Assembly (NCBI RefSeq): GCF_031157375.1
Contig: NZ_JAVIFV010000001.1
Span: 620,001 to 684,000, forward strand
Length of the DNA stretch: 64,000 nucleotides
Origin: Sphingosinicella sp. LHD-64
Lineage (GTDB): Bacteria > Pseudomonadota > Alphaproteobacteria > Sphingomonadales > Sphingomonadaceae
Direction of reading: 5' to 3'
The notes beneath the pieces are model-generated. The model had not been told where the DNA came from. It saw only the letters and a list, made by a program, of their open reading frames with translations, and did no database searches. The translations under genes were made by a program, and so were the position numbers. Numbering within the stretch: the stretch's first letter is position 1; each line of letters opens with the position of its first letter. Positions 47,372 to 56,878 of the stretch are shown here, piece by piece.

Positions 47372-48385
47372 GTGACCAGTGAAGCCAATCGAACTGGAGC
47401 GCCCGCGCCCGCGGATCGCGCAAAGTCGCTGGCCTGGCTCGCAGACCGCGAAGCCCAGCGCCAGACGCAACAGACAGTCGACGCGTTCGCAACCGACTGG
47501 CGAAGCGGCGGTTTGCATCGACGTTTGGACGCGGCCTTCGCGACGGCGCCCGATCGGAGCGCGGAGGTGACCGCCGAGGCCGTCCGATCGCTACTTGAGG
47601 GTGATTGGTTGGATAGTTTGATCGTCGGTCTCGCCGACATGCTCAGGAGCGATCCGTTTGCGGAACCGCCCTTCCCCGCGATCTACAGCGACATCCATAA
47701 AGGACTCATGGTCTACGAGAGTCCGGACGTTTCGCTTGCGATCGGCGCCATCAACATCGCCCAGCTTGCCGCCAAGAAGAGCGCGCACCGCGGCGCAACC
47801 TCGATCGGCTTCACCGGCCGGATGTCGGTCCTCAAGTTCGTCGATGCGGGCGATGCGCTGCTGTCGTTCTGGGAAGCGCCGCCGATCGGCGCCGGCTTCT
47901 CCGCGACATCGGCCGGCCGCTGCGTCCGGACCGGCGAGCGCCGGCTGGCCGATGGCGACGTGCTCGTCGTCGACGGGCGCCGGCAGGCCTATGTGATCGA
48001 ACAGGCCCGCGCGAACATCCTGCTGCTTCAGGCGGAGATCGCGCGCGATCAGGCGCCGGTGGGCGTCGAATATGATTCCGGGAGCCTGTCCTATGTCGGC
48101 TGCAATGCGAATGACGACGGCGCATCGCGCATCCAGATGATGGCGACGTTGCTGCGCAAGCTCGATTGCAGCGCGGCCTTCCCCGTCATGGCCGCGCTTC
48201 TCGACCATCCGGACTTCTTCGTGCGCTGGCATGTGATGCGCGAGCTGATCGGCATCGATGCCCGCGCCGCGCTGCCTCACCTGCGCACCATGGCTGCACT
48301 CGACCCGCATGACGATGTTCGCGCGACGGCGGGCGCGACGCTGGCGCATCTCGAGCAGGTCGTCGGCGACCGGAAGGCCGCCTGA
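47372..48385 (+). CDS. Unknown protein with C-terminal HEAT-like helices (A)
   Basis: The 337-residue protein has a helical N-terminus and a beta-rich middle (about 110-220) with FTGRMSVLKFVDAGDALLSF and LADGDVLVVDGRRQAYVIEQ. The C-terminal helical hairpins (about 260-335) resemble HEAT repeats: VMAALLDHPDFFVRWHVMREL and LRTMAALDPHDDVRATAGA. The middle looks like a cupin-type barrel lacking the metal His cluster. The GTG at 47372 follows GGAG by ten bases. Its stop overlaps the next gene by 1 base. I do not recognise the family; it may bind or present the upstream peptide. Confidence 0.65.
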   Translation: MTSEANRTGAPAPADRAKSLAWLADREAQRQTQQTVDAFATDWRSGGLHRRLDAAFATAPDRSAEVTAEAVRSLLEGDWLDSLIVGLADMLRSDPFAEPPFPAIYSDIHKGLMVYESPDVSLAIGAINIAQLAAKKSAHRGATSIGFTGRMSVLKFVDAGDALLSFWEAPPIGAGFSATSAGRCVRTGERRLADGDVLVVDGRRQAYVIEQARANILLLQAEIARDQAPVGVEYDSGSLSYVGCNANDDGASRIQMMATLLRKLDCSAAFPVMAALLDHPDFFVRWHVMRELIGIDARAALPHLRTMAALDPHDDVRATAGATLAHLEQVVGDRKAA

Positions 48386-49305
48386 TGCCCCGGATCATCG
48401 ATTGCCCGGAAACGGCCCCTCTCGAGCTCGGCGATGTCATCGCCGCACTCAACGATCCGGCCTTCGATCCCGCTGACGAGGACAGCTTCGCGGCGGCCGG
48501 GGTGCTGCTCAAGGGGCTGGCTGCCAATCGACAGTTCCTCGCCGACATCGCGGTCGCCGAGCTCAAGGACCGCTGCGTGCGTCAGACCCGGGAGAACAAG
48601 TACAGCTCGCAGGTCATCATGCTGCACCGCGCCAGCGAGAAATATTTCATCCGCGCCAATTTCTGGCCGAGCCCGCGCGACAGCCTGTTCAAGGCCAGCG
48701 GCACCTCGCCCTTCTTCTACCACGTGCCGCACGACCACAATTTCTCGTTCCTGACCGTCGGCTATCTGGGACCGGGCTATTGGAGCGACTATTACGAATA
48801 TGACCGGGAGGGCGTGGTCGGCGTTCCCGGCGAGAAGGTGAACCTGCGCTTCGTCGAAAAGGCGAAGCTCGATCTGGGCAAGGTCATGCTCTACCGCGCC
48901 CATCGCGACGTGCACGACCAGCTCCCCGCCGACGAGATGTCGATCTCGATCAACATCATGGAGGCCTCGCCGCGCCAGCCGTTCCTCGACCAGTACCGCT
49001 TCGACGTGAAACGATGCGAGATCGCCGAGATCCTGAACCGGACGGCGACGGAAGCCCTGCTGGCGATCGCCGCCACCCAGACGGGCGGCAATGCCCGCGA
49101 CCTGGTCGAAAGCTTCGCGGCGCACCATCCGTCCGAGCGCATCCGGTTCGCCGCCCTGCGCGAGCTCGCTGCGGCCGCGCCCGGCGTCGATGAGGGTCTC
49201 GCCGTGCTGGATCGCGGCGCGGCCTCGCCGAGCCCTTTCATCGCGGCGATGAGCGTGCGGGAGATTGCCCGCGTCCAGGCCGGCCGCGGCTGGCTCGAGC
49301 GCTAG
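48385..49305 (+). CDS. Unknown cupin-like protein with C-terminal HEAT-like helices (B)
   Basis: The 306-residue protein has a beta-rich middle (about 75-195) with HVPHDHNFSFLTVGYLG (His 113, 116, 118) and MLYRAHRDVHDQLP (His 173, 177). The spacing is like the two metal motifs of cupin-fold oxygenases. Helical pairs at about 220-300, such as HPSERIRFAALREL, resemble HEAT repeats. It is coupled to protein A by a one-base overlap (TGATG). A metal-dependent modification of the 51-residue peptide or of another partner is a reasonable guess, not shown. The 3' end overlaps the convergent SGNH hydrolase by 4 bases. Confidence 0.65.
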   Translation: MPRIIDCPETAPLELGDVIAALNDPAFDPADEDSFAAAGVLLKGLAANRQFLADIAVAELKDRCVRQTRENKYSSQVIMLHRASEKYFIRANFWPSPRDSLFKASGTSPFFYHVPHDHNFSFLTVGYLGPGYWSDYYEYDREGVVGVPGEKVNLRFVEKAKLDLGKVMLYRAHRDVHDQLPADEMSISINIMEASPRQPFLDQYRFDVKRCEIAEILNRTATEALLAIAATQTGGNARDLVESFAAHHPSERIRFAALRELAAAAPGVDEGLAVLDRGAASPSPFIAAMSVREIARVQAGRGWLER

Positions 49306-50528
49306 CGGAACAGCTCCAGCGGCACCGCGTCGGCCATCGCCCGGTAACCGGCGATCGATGGGTGCAGTCCGTCCAGGTCATAGTCCGGCCGTATCCGGTC
49401 CGGCCGGTCCGGATCGCGCATCGCCGCATCGAAATCGATCACCGCGTCGAAATTGCCAGGCGTCCGGATCCAGGCGTTGATCGCCTGCCGGCTCGCCTCG
49501 GTCGGCGGGCCGGGATGATAATAATCGGACCCGGCGAACGGCAGGATCGTCGCGCCGATCACCCGGATGCCGCGCTCGCGCGCCCTTCGGACCATCTGGG
49601 CATAGGCGCCGACGACGCCCCGCACGAGCGCCTCGTGCTGCTCGGGCGTCGCCGGCGCGCCTCGGGTCAGCACGCCGAGATCGTTCACGCCTTCGAGGAT
49701 CACGAGGTAGCGCACGCCGGCCTGCGAGAGCACGTCGCGGTCGAAGCGGGCCAGCGCGCTGGGGCCGAGCCCGTCGCGCAGCATCCGGTTGCCGCTGATG
49801 CCATGGTTGAGCACCGACAGATGCCGCGTCTGCGGGGCGGCCTGGAGCCGCTGGGCGAGGAAATCCGGCCAGCGGTTGTTGGCCCCGCCGGTCACGCCAT
49901 AGCCGTCGGTGATCGAATCGCCGAACAGCACGATCGCCGCCTCCCGACCTCGCGCTTCGACGTCGATGCCGCCAAGCTGATACCAGTGGTCGATCTTCGC
50001 GGCGCCCGGCAGGTCGACCGCGTCGCTGTGCACGCCGCGCAGCAGCCAGGAGTCGATGCGCGAGCCCGGATGGCCGGTCTGCCGCGCCGGCGGCTCGGGC
50101 AGGTGCATCGTCACCGCGAGGCTGGTCAGCGCAGGCACGGCGAGGTCGACGGGATCGGAGAGATAGTCGGCACCCGCCGGGATCACGACCGTGCGATGGC
50201 CGGCAAAAGTCACCGCCCGCCCCGTCCCGGCGACGATCCGCGCGCCGCCGCCGTCGCTCAGGGCGACATGTACGTTGTCGACCGCCAGGGGTTCGGTTCC
50301 GAAGGCGTTGGACAGGCGGACCCGGATGCTCTCGCCGCCCAGCGTCAGGCGCACCACCTGGCGCAACGTCATGTCGCGCAGCTGGTCGTCGGGAAGCATG
50401 TTGTGCGGCTCGGGTATTTGCTGCGAGGTCGCCCAGCTCCCGACCCAGCGCTGCGCGGCGGCAGGCGTTGCACCGAGCGATGCCGCCAGCAGGACCGCCG
50501 TCAACCGTGACAACCACCAGCGCATCAT
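49302..50528 (-). CDS. Secreted SGNH/GDSL hydrolase
   Basis: The 408-residue protein has a signal peptide ending ATPAAAQ and a beta-sandwich-like N-terminal part (about 27-190). The SGNH domain has blocks LFGDSITDGYG (Ser), NHGISGNRML (Gly/Asn), EGVNDLG and LDGLHPS (Asp/His). Members of this layout are esterases acting on acylated sugars or polysaccharide esters. The substrate is unknown here. The gene is convergent with the HEAT-like gene. Confidence 0.9.
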   Translation of the reverse strand: MMRWWLSRLTAVLLAASLGATPAAAQRWVGSWATSQQIPEPHNMLPDDQLRDMTLRQVVRLTLGGESIRVRLSNAFGTEPLAVDNVHVALSDGGGARIVAGTGRAVTFAGHRTVVIPAGADYLSDPVDLAVPALTSLAVTMHLPEPPARQTGHPGSRIDSWLLRGVHSDAVDLPGAAKIDHWYQLGGIDVEARGREAAIVLFGDSITDGYGVTGGANNRWPDFLAQRLQAAPQTRHLSVLNHGISGNRMLRDGLGPSALARFDRDVLSQAGVRYLVILEGVNDLGVLTRGAPATPEQHEALVRGVVGAYAQMVRRARERGIRVIGATILPFAGSDYYHPGPPTEASRQAINAWIRTPGNFDAVIDFDAAMRDPDRPDRIRPDYDLDGLHPSIAGYRAMADAVPLELFR

Positions 50529-50606
50529 GCCTCCCCCGCCGAAGTTTCGTTAGCGCTAACATGAAACGTCGGCACGGCAATCGCAATAGGGTCGAACGAT
50601 GGCGGA

Positions 50607-51857
50607 TCAGGCCGCGATCGAGCTCGACCGGACCGTCTCCAATCCGCGCAGCCGCCGCTCCTCCTCGAACAGATAGTCGCGGGTCAGCGGCGCCGCGTCC
50701 CGCTTGCGGGTCAGCTGAAACTGGAAGACGACGTGGCCGTCATGGACGAAGGCGCTGCGCGAACCGGCGAGGTAGAAGAGCCACATCCGGTAGAAGCGCT
50801 CGTCGTAGAGCGAGACGATCTCGTCCCGTGCCGCGACGCTGCGATCGTACCAGTGTTCGAGCGTGCGGGCATAATGGAGGCGCAGCACCTCGAGGTCGGT
50901 GAGCCACAGCCAGGACTTCTCCACCGCCGGCATCACCTGGCTGAGCGACGGCACATAGCCGCCGGGGAAGATATATTTTGTGGTCCAGCCGTCGGTGGCG
51001 CCGGGCCCGTCGGCGCGACCGATCGTATGGAGCAGCATCACCCCCTCGGGCGTCAGCAGCTCGCGGCAATGGTCGAAGAAAGCGCCGTAATAGGGCGGCC
51101 CGACATGCTCGAACATGCCGACCGAGACGATCCGGTCGAATTGTCCCGCAACGTCGCGATAGTCGATCAGCTCGAACTTCACCCGGTCGGCGACACCCGC
51201 TTCCTCGGCCCGCCGGCGCGCAACCCTGAGCTGTTCCTCCGAGAGAGTGATGCCGAGCACGTCCACGTCGGCGACGCGGTTGAGATAGAGGGCGAGCCCG
51301 CCCCAACCGCAGCCGATGTCGAGCACCCGCTGGCCGCGCTCGAGCCGGAGCTTGGCGGCGATATGGGCCTTCTTGTCGAGCTGCGCCTGATCGAGCCCAA
51401 CGTCCGGCCCTGCGAAATAGGCGCAGCTATACTGCCGGTCGCGGTCGAGGAAGAGGTCGTAGAGCCGGCCGGACAGGTCGTAGTGATGGGCGACATTGCG
51501 CCTGGCGCGACGCCGCCAGTTCCAGGTGTCGAACCAGGCCGCGACGCCTTGATGGCGCTTGAGGATGCGCCGCGTCCGATTGTCGGCATCCCAGCGTCCG
51601 TTGTAGCCGACGAGATCGATGAAGTCGCGGACGTCGCCGTCCTCGACGACCAGTCGCCCGTCCATATAGGCCTCGCCCGCGCCGAGTGCGGGATCGCGCG
51701 CGATCCACCAGGGCGTCGCGCGCCCGAACAGGCGCACCGTCACCGGCCGAACGCCTTCGCGCGGCGCGCCGTAGCTGTGTGCCTTGCCGGACGGATCGAC
51801 GACCGTCAGCGGCCCGGTTTTCACGAGCGCGCGCAGCATCCGGTCAAGAAGGAACAT
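50607..51857 (-). CDS. cfa: Cyclopropane-fatty-acyl-phospholipid synthase
   Basis: The 416-residue SAM-dependent enzyme has an N-terminal lipid-binding part and a methyltransferase domain with VLDIGCGWGGLALYL. The later marks FEHVGPPYYGAFF, DGWTTKYIFPGGY and FYRMWLFYLAGS are typical of Cfa. It adds a methylene bridge to membrane unsaturated fatty acids, often in stationary phase or acid stress. Length is close to normal. The copy C repeat lies upstream of its start. Confidence 0.93.
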   Translation of the reverse strand: MFLLDRMLRALVKTGPLTVVDPSGKAHSYGAPREGVRPVTVRLFGRATPWWIARDPALGAGEAYMDGRLVVEDGDVRDFIDLVGYNGRWDADNRTRRILKRHQGVAAWFDTWNWRRRARRNVAHHYDLSGRLYDLFLDRDRQYSCAYFAGPDVGLDQAQLDKKAHIAAKLRLERGQRVLDIGCGWGGLALYLNRVADVDVLGITLSEEQLRVARRRAEEAGVADRVKFELIDYRDVAGQFDRIVSVGMFEHVGPPYYGAFFDHCRELLTPEGVMLLHTIGRADGPGATDGWTTKYIFPGGYVPSLSQVMPAVEKSWLWLTDLEVLRLHYARTLEHWYDRSVAARDEIVSLYDERFYRMWLFYLAGSRSAFVHDGHVVFQFQLTRKRDAAPLTRDYLFEEERRLRGLETVRSSSIAA

Positions 51858-51976
51858 CGCCCCTCCCTCGTCTCCACGGCATCAACCGATCCCTTCTGCC
51901 TCCATGACAGAAGCGTTTCAATCCGGCATCGGTTCCGGGTGGGAGGCCAGCGACGGTCGAACAACCGCGACCGGCT

Positions 51977-52051
51977 GTCATTGCGAGGAGTGGAGCGACG
52001 AAGCAATCCAGCGGAGGCAGCCCTGGATTGCTTCGCTTCGCTCGCAATGAC
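51977..52051. repeat. Palindromic intergenic repeat, copy C
   Basis: This 75-bp copy has the same ends (GTCATTGCGAG / CTCGCAATGAC) and inner pair (GCAATCCAG / CTGGATTGC) as copies A and B. It lies between cfa and the 3' end of the large nuclease gene, both on the minus strand. Confidence 0.9.
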
Positions 52052-52072
52052 GATCGGTGACTGTGAGAAAGC

Positions 52073-55000
52073 TCAGGCGAAGATCACGTCGGCGCTGGTC
52101 AGCAGCACCCCGGTCTGGATCGTGAAGTCGGCGGCGCCGTCACCGTCGACATCGCCGGCCAGATAGGAGGATCCGCCGGACGTGTAGGCGCGCAGCTGAC
52201 CCGCCGCGCCGCTGAACGCCGCGCCGCCGATCCAGGCGAAGCCGTCATGGCCGCCGCCCTCGATCGCGTCGAGGCCGCTGACGTCGACCTTGTCCTGGCC
52301 GCGGCGGAAATCGGCGATCCGGTCGTCGCCGCCGATCTCGCTGACGCGGAAGACGTCGTTGCCGTTGCCGCCGGTCAGCAGATCATCGCCGGCGCCGCCG
52401 TCGATCAGGTCGTTGCCATTGCCGCCGCTGAGCGTGTCGGCGCCCTCCCCGCCGAACAGCCAGTCATTGCCGTTGCCACCGTCGAGGACGTCGTTGCCGA
52501 GCCCGCCGAGCAGGATGTCGTCGTCATTGCCGCCGCTGATCCAGTCGTTGCCGCGCCCGCCGTCGATCACGTCGGCGCCGTTGCCGCCCGAAAGCGTATC
52601 GGCGTCGCCAAAGCCGTAGAGCACGTCGCTGCCATTTCCGCCCGACAAGGTGTCGGCGCCCGCCGTCCCGTCGATCTGGTCGTTGCCGTTGCCCCCATTG
52701 CGGGTCACGCCCGGGTCGCTGGCGCCCGAGACGGTGACCTCGACCGTCGCGGTATCGCTGCCGCCGCGGCCATCGCTGACCGTGTAGGCAAAGCGGTCGA
52801 CCAACGTCTCGCCGGCACCGAGCTCGTTGATGACCTCACCGTTCGCGACATAGCGCAACGTGCCGGTGGCCGGATCGAAGACGAGGCTGCCGAGCGTGCC
52901 GGTCGCGTCCACACCGACGATCGCCAGCGTGTCACCGGCATCCGGATCGCTGTCATTGCCGAGCAGCAGGCCCCAGAGGTTGTCGCTGGTGGCGTCCTCC
53001 GCCACCGCAATCGCATCGTCCCTCGCGACCGGCGCGGCATTCGGCGCCGGGATGAAGAAGCGGCCGAGGACGGGATCGTGATCGGTGGCGCGCGGCGTGC
53101 CGCTGGCCTGCTCGGCGTTGATGTGAACCGCGTCGAACTGGGCGCCGGAGGCCAGCCCGCCGGTCACGACGATATGGTCGAGCGCCTGCAGGTTGCCCTC
53201 GAACAGGTAGGAGTAGCGCTCCGCCTCCGGCAGCAGCCGGTGCAGGTCGGTCATCACCCCGCCCGCCTCGAGCGCGCCGATCGCGTCCTCGAACCAGAAG
53301 CCGTTGAAGTCGCCGAGCACGCCGAGTTTCAGCGACGGATCGGTCGCGAGCGCGTCGTTGACATAGGCGCGGACTGCATTGGCCTGGGCGGTGCGCTGGG
53401 CATCGCCCGCATCGGCCGGCGGCTGGGTCGAACCGAACAACGGATCGCTGCCGAGGCGCGAGGTGGAATGGACGTTGATCAGAGTCACCGTCTCGCCGTT
53501 GAAGGTGAAGTCGGCGACAAGCGGCCGGCGGCTGCCGTTGAACGCCGGCCCCTCGATCAGCTCGGCGCTGCCCTCGACATAGTCGACCCGGTCGGCATTG
53601 AAGAGGAAGCCATTGCGGATGTTGCCGCCCGGCTCGCCCCCGGTCGAGCCCGCGCTCGTCGGCGCGATCTCGACATAGACGTAATTGGGGCCGCCGAGCG
53701 CCGCGATCGCGTCGATCAGCAGCTGCGCGGTCTCGGTGCCCGACAGCGGATCGCTGCCGTTGAGTCCGTTGGCGTCCTGGACTTCCTGCAGGCCGATGAT
53801 GTCCGGCGCGGCAAGGCTGTAGACGATGTCGCTGGCGAGCAGGTTGAACTTGGCCGGGCCGTCGCCGGGATCGAGATTCTCGACATTGTAGCTGGCGACG
53901 GTGAGATGGTTCGCGTCGCCGGCCAGGTTGGTGGTCTCGCGCGAAACGGTCACGTCCTCGGTCACCGTCACCGGGCCGGTGACCAGCACCTCGTAGCTGT
54001 TGAAGCTGTAGGAGACGATGCCGGTCACGTCGGACAGCCGGTCGCCCTGGCTGTGCGCCGGATCATAGCCGGGGAACAGCGCCGGGGTCTGGTCGATCTG
54101 GATCCGCTCCGGGTTGAAGTCGCCGTCCGAGACGGTGATGCCGCCACGGTCGTTGACTCCGGAGGCGCCGGCACCGCCCGAGGCGACGACGAAGGTCTCG
54201 CCGAAGCTATTGGTCTCGGCGACGACCAGCGGCTGATCGATGGTGACCCGCATGCCTTCAAGCGATTCGTAGAAGTCGATGCCGTCGCTCGCCGGATCGT
54301 AGCTGGCGAAGCCGTCGTCATCGATCACCTGGCTCGGCGGCAGTACGCCGCCCGCGCCGATCACCGTCGCCGCCGGCAGCGCATTGCCGGTCGATTGCAG
54401 CGTCACCGCTGCCGCGGTCACCTGCGTCACGGTGAGGTTGGTGGTGTCGCCGCCCGGCAGGAACTCGGCGACTGTGCCGTTCACCGACACCGCGTCGCCG
54501 ATCAGCACGCCCGGCGCTGCGCCGGTGAAAACGAACAGGGCGTCGGACGTGCGGGCGTTGCCGTCGCCGGTCGCGTCCTGGAGGTAGAAGCCATTCGTGG
54601 CGACCGCAGTGACAATGCCCCCGGTGGTCACCACTTGGCCCTCATAGCCAGAGCGATGGCCCTCGCCCTGGATCTCGTAGGTCTTGAGGGTGATCGGGTC
54701 GTCGTTGACGATCGTGCCCGTCGCCGCGCCGTCGATGATGGCGATATTGCCCTGCGGATTCGCGAGCAGGAGGTTGAAGGTTTCGTTGCCCTCGCCGACC
54801 GTGTCGCCGGCGATGCCGATGACGATCTGCGCGCTGGTGTCGCCGACCGCGAAAATAACCGTGCCGGTCAGCGGCTGGCCCGGCGCAAGGTCGGCGACGT
54901 CGGCGCTGCCGTCGAGGTTGAGGACATAGTCGACGGCGGCGGCCTGGTCGGTACCGCCGGCGCGGCGCACGGTAAAGACGAGCTGCTGCACGCCGCCGTC

Positions 55001-56557
55001 GCCCTCGACGACGCTGGCATCGGCGACGCTGATCAGGCCGGTGCCGGTCGGGCTGATGAAGTCCTGGCCGGCATTGACCCCGCCGAAGCTGTCGTCGTTC
55101 GAGGCGATCCAGGTGAAGTCCTCGTAGCTCGCGCCGGTGCCGACGAGTTGCAGCGACGAGCCGATCGGGTCGCTGCCGCCCTGGGAGACGCCGATGTCCT
55201 GGCTGGTGAGGCCCGCGGCCGGGCCGTTGGCGGCGGTGATCGTCCCCTCGATCGACAGGAACTGGACGACATTGCCTTCGGGATCGACCAGCGCGAAGCC
55301 GTCGAACGCGCCGTTCTGGATGCCGTTGGCCGGATAGGAGAAGCTGATCGTCCCATAGCCGTCGTCCTGGTCGGGGACGATGCCGCTCAGGGCCCTGGTG
55401 TTGTAGCTTACGGCGGCGCCGGGATCGTTGCTGCCGTTGTAGAGCACGATCGTCCAGCCGGCGAGGTCGGTGCCGGCAGACGCGGCGATCTCGATCGCCT
55501 CGCCCGCATCGGTGCCGGCATTGTCGTAATGGATCTCGTTGATAAAGACGCCGCCGCCGGGCGTCGGCGGGGTGTCGTCGTTGAGGATCGTGCCGGTCGC
55601 CTCGGCGTCGCCGAGCACCGCGCCGCCGGTCGGCGCGGAGAGCGTGATCGTGAACGTCTCGTCCGGCTCGAAATCGGCGTCGTCGGCGATCTCGATGGCG
55701 ATCGTCCTTTCCGTCTCGCCGTCGGCGAAGGTGATGGTGCCCGTGAACGGCGGATCGCTCTCGATGTCGGACGCGTCGGCGCTGCCCGTAAAGTTGAGCG
55801 TCCAGGTCGCCGAAACCTCGCCGGTATCACCGCCGCTGCGGGTCACGGTGAAGGTGAGCGCGCCGGCATCGTCTTCCACAATGCTCGCATCCGCGATCGA
55901 CAGCACGCCGGGATCGCCGCCCGACAGAGGGTCGCTGCTGACCACAATGTCGTCGACGCCGACCCATTCGTCATTGCCGCCGGCATTGGTCGTCATGATC
56001 CGGATCTGCAGCGTCGCGGCATCGTTCGCGCCGGGCGGCAGGATCACGTCGAGCGCGGTCACCAGCGTCGCGCCCGGGCCGGTCACGTCGGCGAAATAGC
56101 CGCCGGGGACGTTGATCCACTCCGCGCCCTCGGCGGTGCGGTACTGGACGTTGACCTGCTGCACCGCGTCCTCGCCGGCGGTGGCGTCGATGTCGCGCAG
56201 GTTCGCCTGCAGGCGGATGTCGGAGCGGCCGCTCGCGTCCATGTAGAGGACGAGGCTGGGCGCATCGGCGGTGCCGGAGCCCTGCAGCGCGATCGTCGGA
56301 TTGGCGATCTGGAATTCGGCGATGCCGCCATTGTTGATCGTCGTGTTCGTCTGGTTGGCGATCACGTCGAGCGCGCCGAGCGCCGGCTGGGTGAGCGTGC
56401 GCGGATCGACATTGCTGGGCGATCCTGAATTGATGTCGCCGAGATAGCCCATGATGCTGGCGACGGCCGCCCATTGGTCATTGGCGGTGATCAGACCGGT
56501 GTCCGACCAGTCCTGCGCGAAATTGCCCGAAGCCAGCGAAAAATAGGCGTTGCTCAT
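52073..56557 (-). CDS. Large secreted nuclease with Calx-beta, LTD, EEP and RTX parts
   Basis: The protein is about 1494 residues and has no N-terminal signal. From the N-terminus there is a beta domain (to about 215), a Calx-beta domain (about 220-325), a lamin-tail domain (starting GGGVFINEIHYDNAGTD) and a second Calx-beta domain. An OB-like region follows. The endonuclease/exonuclease/phosphatase core has ASYNVENLDPGDG, IIGLQEVQD, GDFNGFWFED and the TDHDPVLGRF end. A cadherin-like domain and RTX calcium repeats (GGNGND, GGAGDD) complete it. The C-terminus, with the RTX array, fits type I secretion. It matches ExeM/NucH-type extracellular DNases. The ATG at 56557 has GGGGGGAAT upstream. Confidence 0.9.
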   Translation of the reverse strand: MSNAYFSLASGNFAQDWSDTGLITANDQWAAVASIMGYLGDINSGSPSNVDPRTLTQPALGALDVIANQTNTTINNGGIAEFQIANPTIALQGSGTADAPSLVLYMDASGRSDIRLQANLRDIDATAGEDAVQQVNVQYRTAEGAEWINVPGGYFADVTGPGATLVTALDVILPPGANDAATLQIRIMTTNAGGNDEWVGVDDIVVSSDPLSGGDPGVLSIADASIVEDDAGALTFTVTRSGGDTGEVSATWTLNFTGSADASDIESDPPFTGTITFADGETERTIAIEIADDADFEPDETFTITLSAPTGGAVLGDAEATGTILNDDTPPTPGGGVFINEIHYDNAGTDAGEAIEIAASAGTDLAGWTIVLYNGSNDPGAAVSYNTRALSGIVPDQDDGYGTISFSYPANGIQNGAFDGFALVDPEGNVVQFLSIEGTITAANGPAAGLTSQDIGVSQGGSDPIGSSLQLVGTGASYEDFTWIASNDDSFGGVNAGQDFISPTGTGLISVADASVVEGDGGVQQLVFTVRRAGGTDQAAAVDYVLNLDGSADVADLAPGQPLTGTVIFAVGDTSAQIVIGIAGDTVGEGNETFNLLLANPQGNIAIIDGAATGTIVNDDPITLKTYEIQGEGHRSGYEGQVVTTGGIVTAVATNGFYLQDATGDGNARTSDALFVFTGAAPGVLIGDAVSVNGTVAEFLPGGDTTNLTVTQVTAAAVTLQSTGNALPAATVIGAGGVLPPSQVIDDDGFASYDPASDGIDFYESLEGMRVTIDQPLVVAETNSFGETFVVASGGAGASGVNDRGGITVSDGDFNPERIQIDQTPALFPGYDPAHSQGDRLSDVTGIVSYSFNSYEVLVTGPVTVTEDVTVSRETTNLAGDANHLTVASYNVENLDPGDGPAKFNLLASDIVYSLAAPDIIGLQEVQDANGLNGSDPLSGTETAQLLIDAIAALGGPNYVYVEIAPTSAGSTGGEPGGNIRNGFLFNADRVDYVEGSAELIEGPAFNGSRRPLVADFTFNGETVTLINVHSTSRLGSDPLFGSTQPPADAGDAQRTAQANAVRAYVNDALATDPSLKLGVLGDFNGFWFEDAIGALEAGGVMTDLHRLLPEAERYSYLFEGNLQALDHIVVTGGLASGAQFDAVHINAEQASGTPRATDHDPVLGRFFIPAPNAAPVARDDAIAVAEDATSDNLWGLLLGNDSDPDAGDTLAIVGVDATGTLGSLVFDPATGTLRYVANGEVINELGAGETLVDRFAYTVSDGRGGSDTATVEVTVSGASDPGVTRNGGNGNDQIDGTAGADTLSGGNGSDVLYGFGDADTLSGGNGADVIDGGRGNDWISGGNDDDILLGGLGNDVLDGGNGNDWLFGGEGADTLSGGNGNDLIDGGAGDDLLTGGNGNDVFRVSEIGGDDRIADFRRGQDKVDVSGLDAIEGGGHDGFAWIGGAAFSGAAGQLRAYTSGGSSYLAGDVDGDGAADFTIQTGVLLTSADVIFA

Positions 56558-56878
56558 CGATTCCCCCCGATAGATCCGAAAATGCGAGGCCCGGCGGATG
56601 CCGGACATCGGGCCAGCATGCCGATTCGGCCGCCGCTGGGGAAGAGGCTTAGCGGGCCCGCATGACTGCCGGGCGATAGGAGGGTTACCGCGGCATTAAC
56701 GATTTGTGGCGCTTCGGCGACCTTCGTTCATCGTGCGAATCGCCCGGTTCGTCGCTGCGCGGCGGCTTCGACGACGACTCCGCGGCCTTCGCCGCGCGGC
56801 GCCTGCATCCCCCGCCGAAACGACTAGCGATCGCTTCCGAAGACGCGAGGCCGGGCCCCCGTCTCAGGGAGAAAAGGG
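56558..56878. other. 321-base gap, divergent nuclease and L,D-transpeptidase genes
   Basis: The gap holds the promoters of both flanking genes. An AT-richer patch with GCATTAACGATTTG near 56690-56705 is the best candidate for promoter elements. GGGAGAAAAGG directly before 56879 is the ribosome site of the transpeptidase. No gene or repeat of the families in this window was seen. Confidence 0.5.

Noticed and set aside
52350-52680. Short tandem repeats that look like a CRISPR array
   Set aside because: They encode the GGxGxD calcium repeats of the nuclease, have a 9-residue period and keep the frame. No cas genes are present.
52247-56428. A 1393-codon open frame on the plus strand
   Set aside because: It is the antisense frame of the large RTX-type nuclease, with no recognisable domain.
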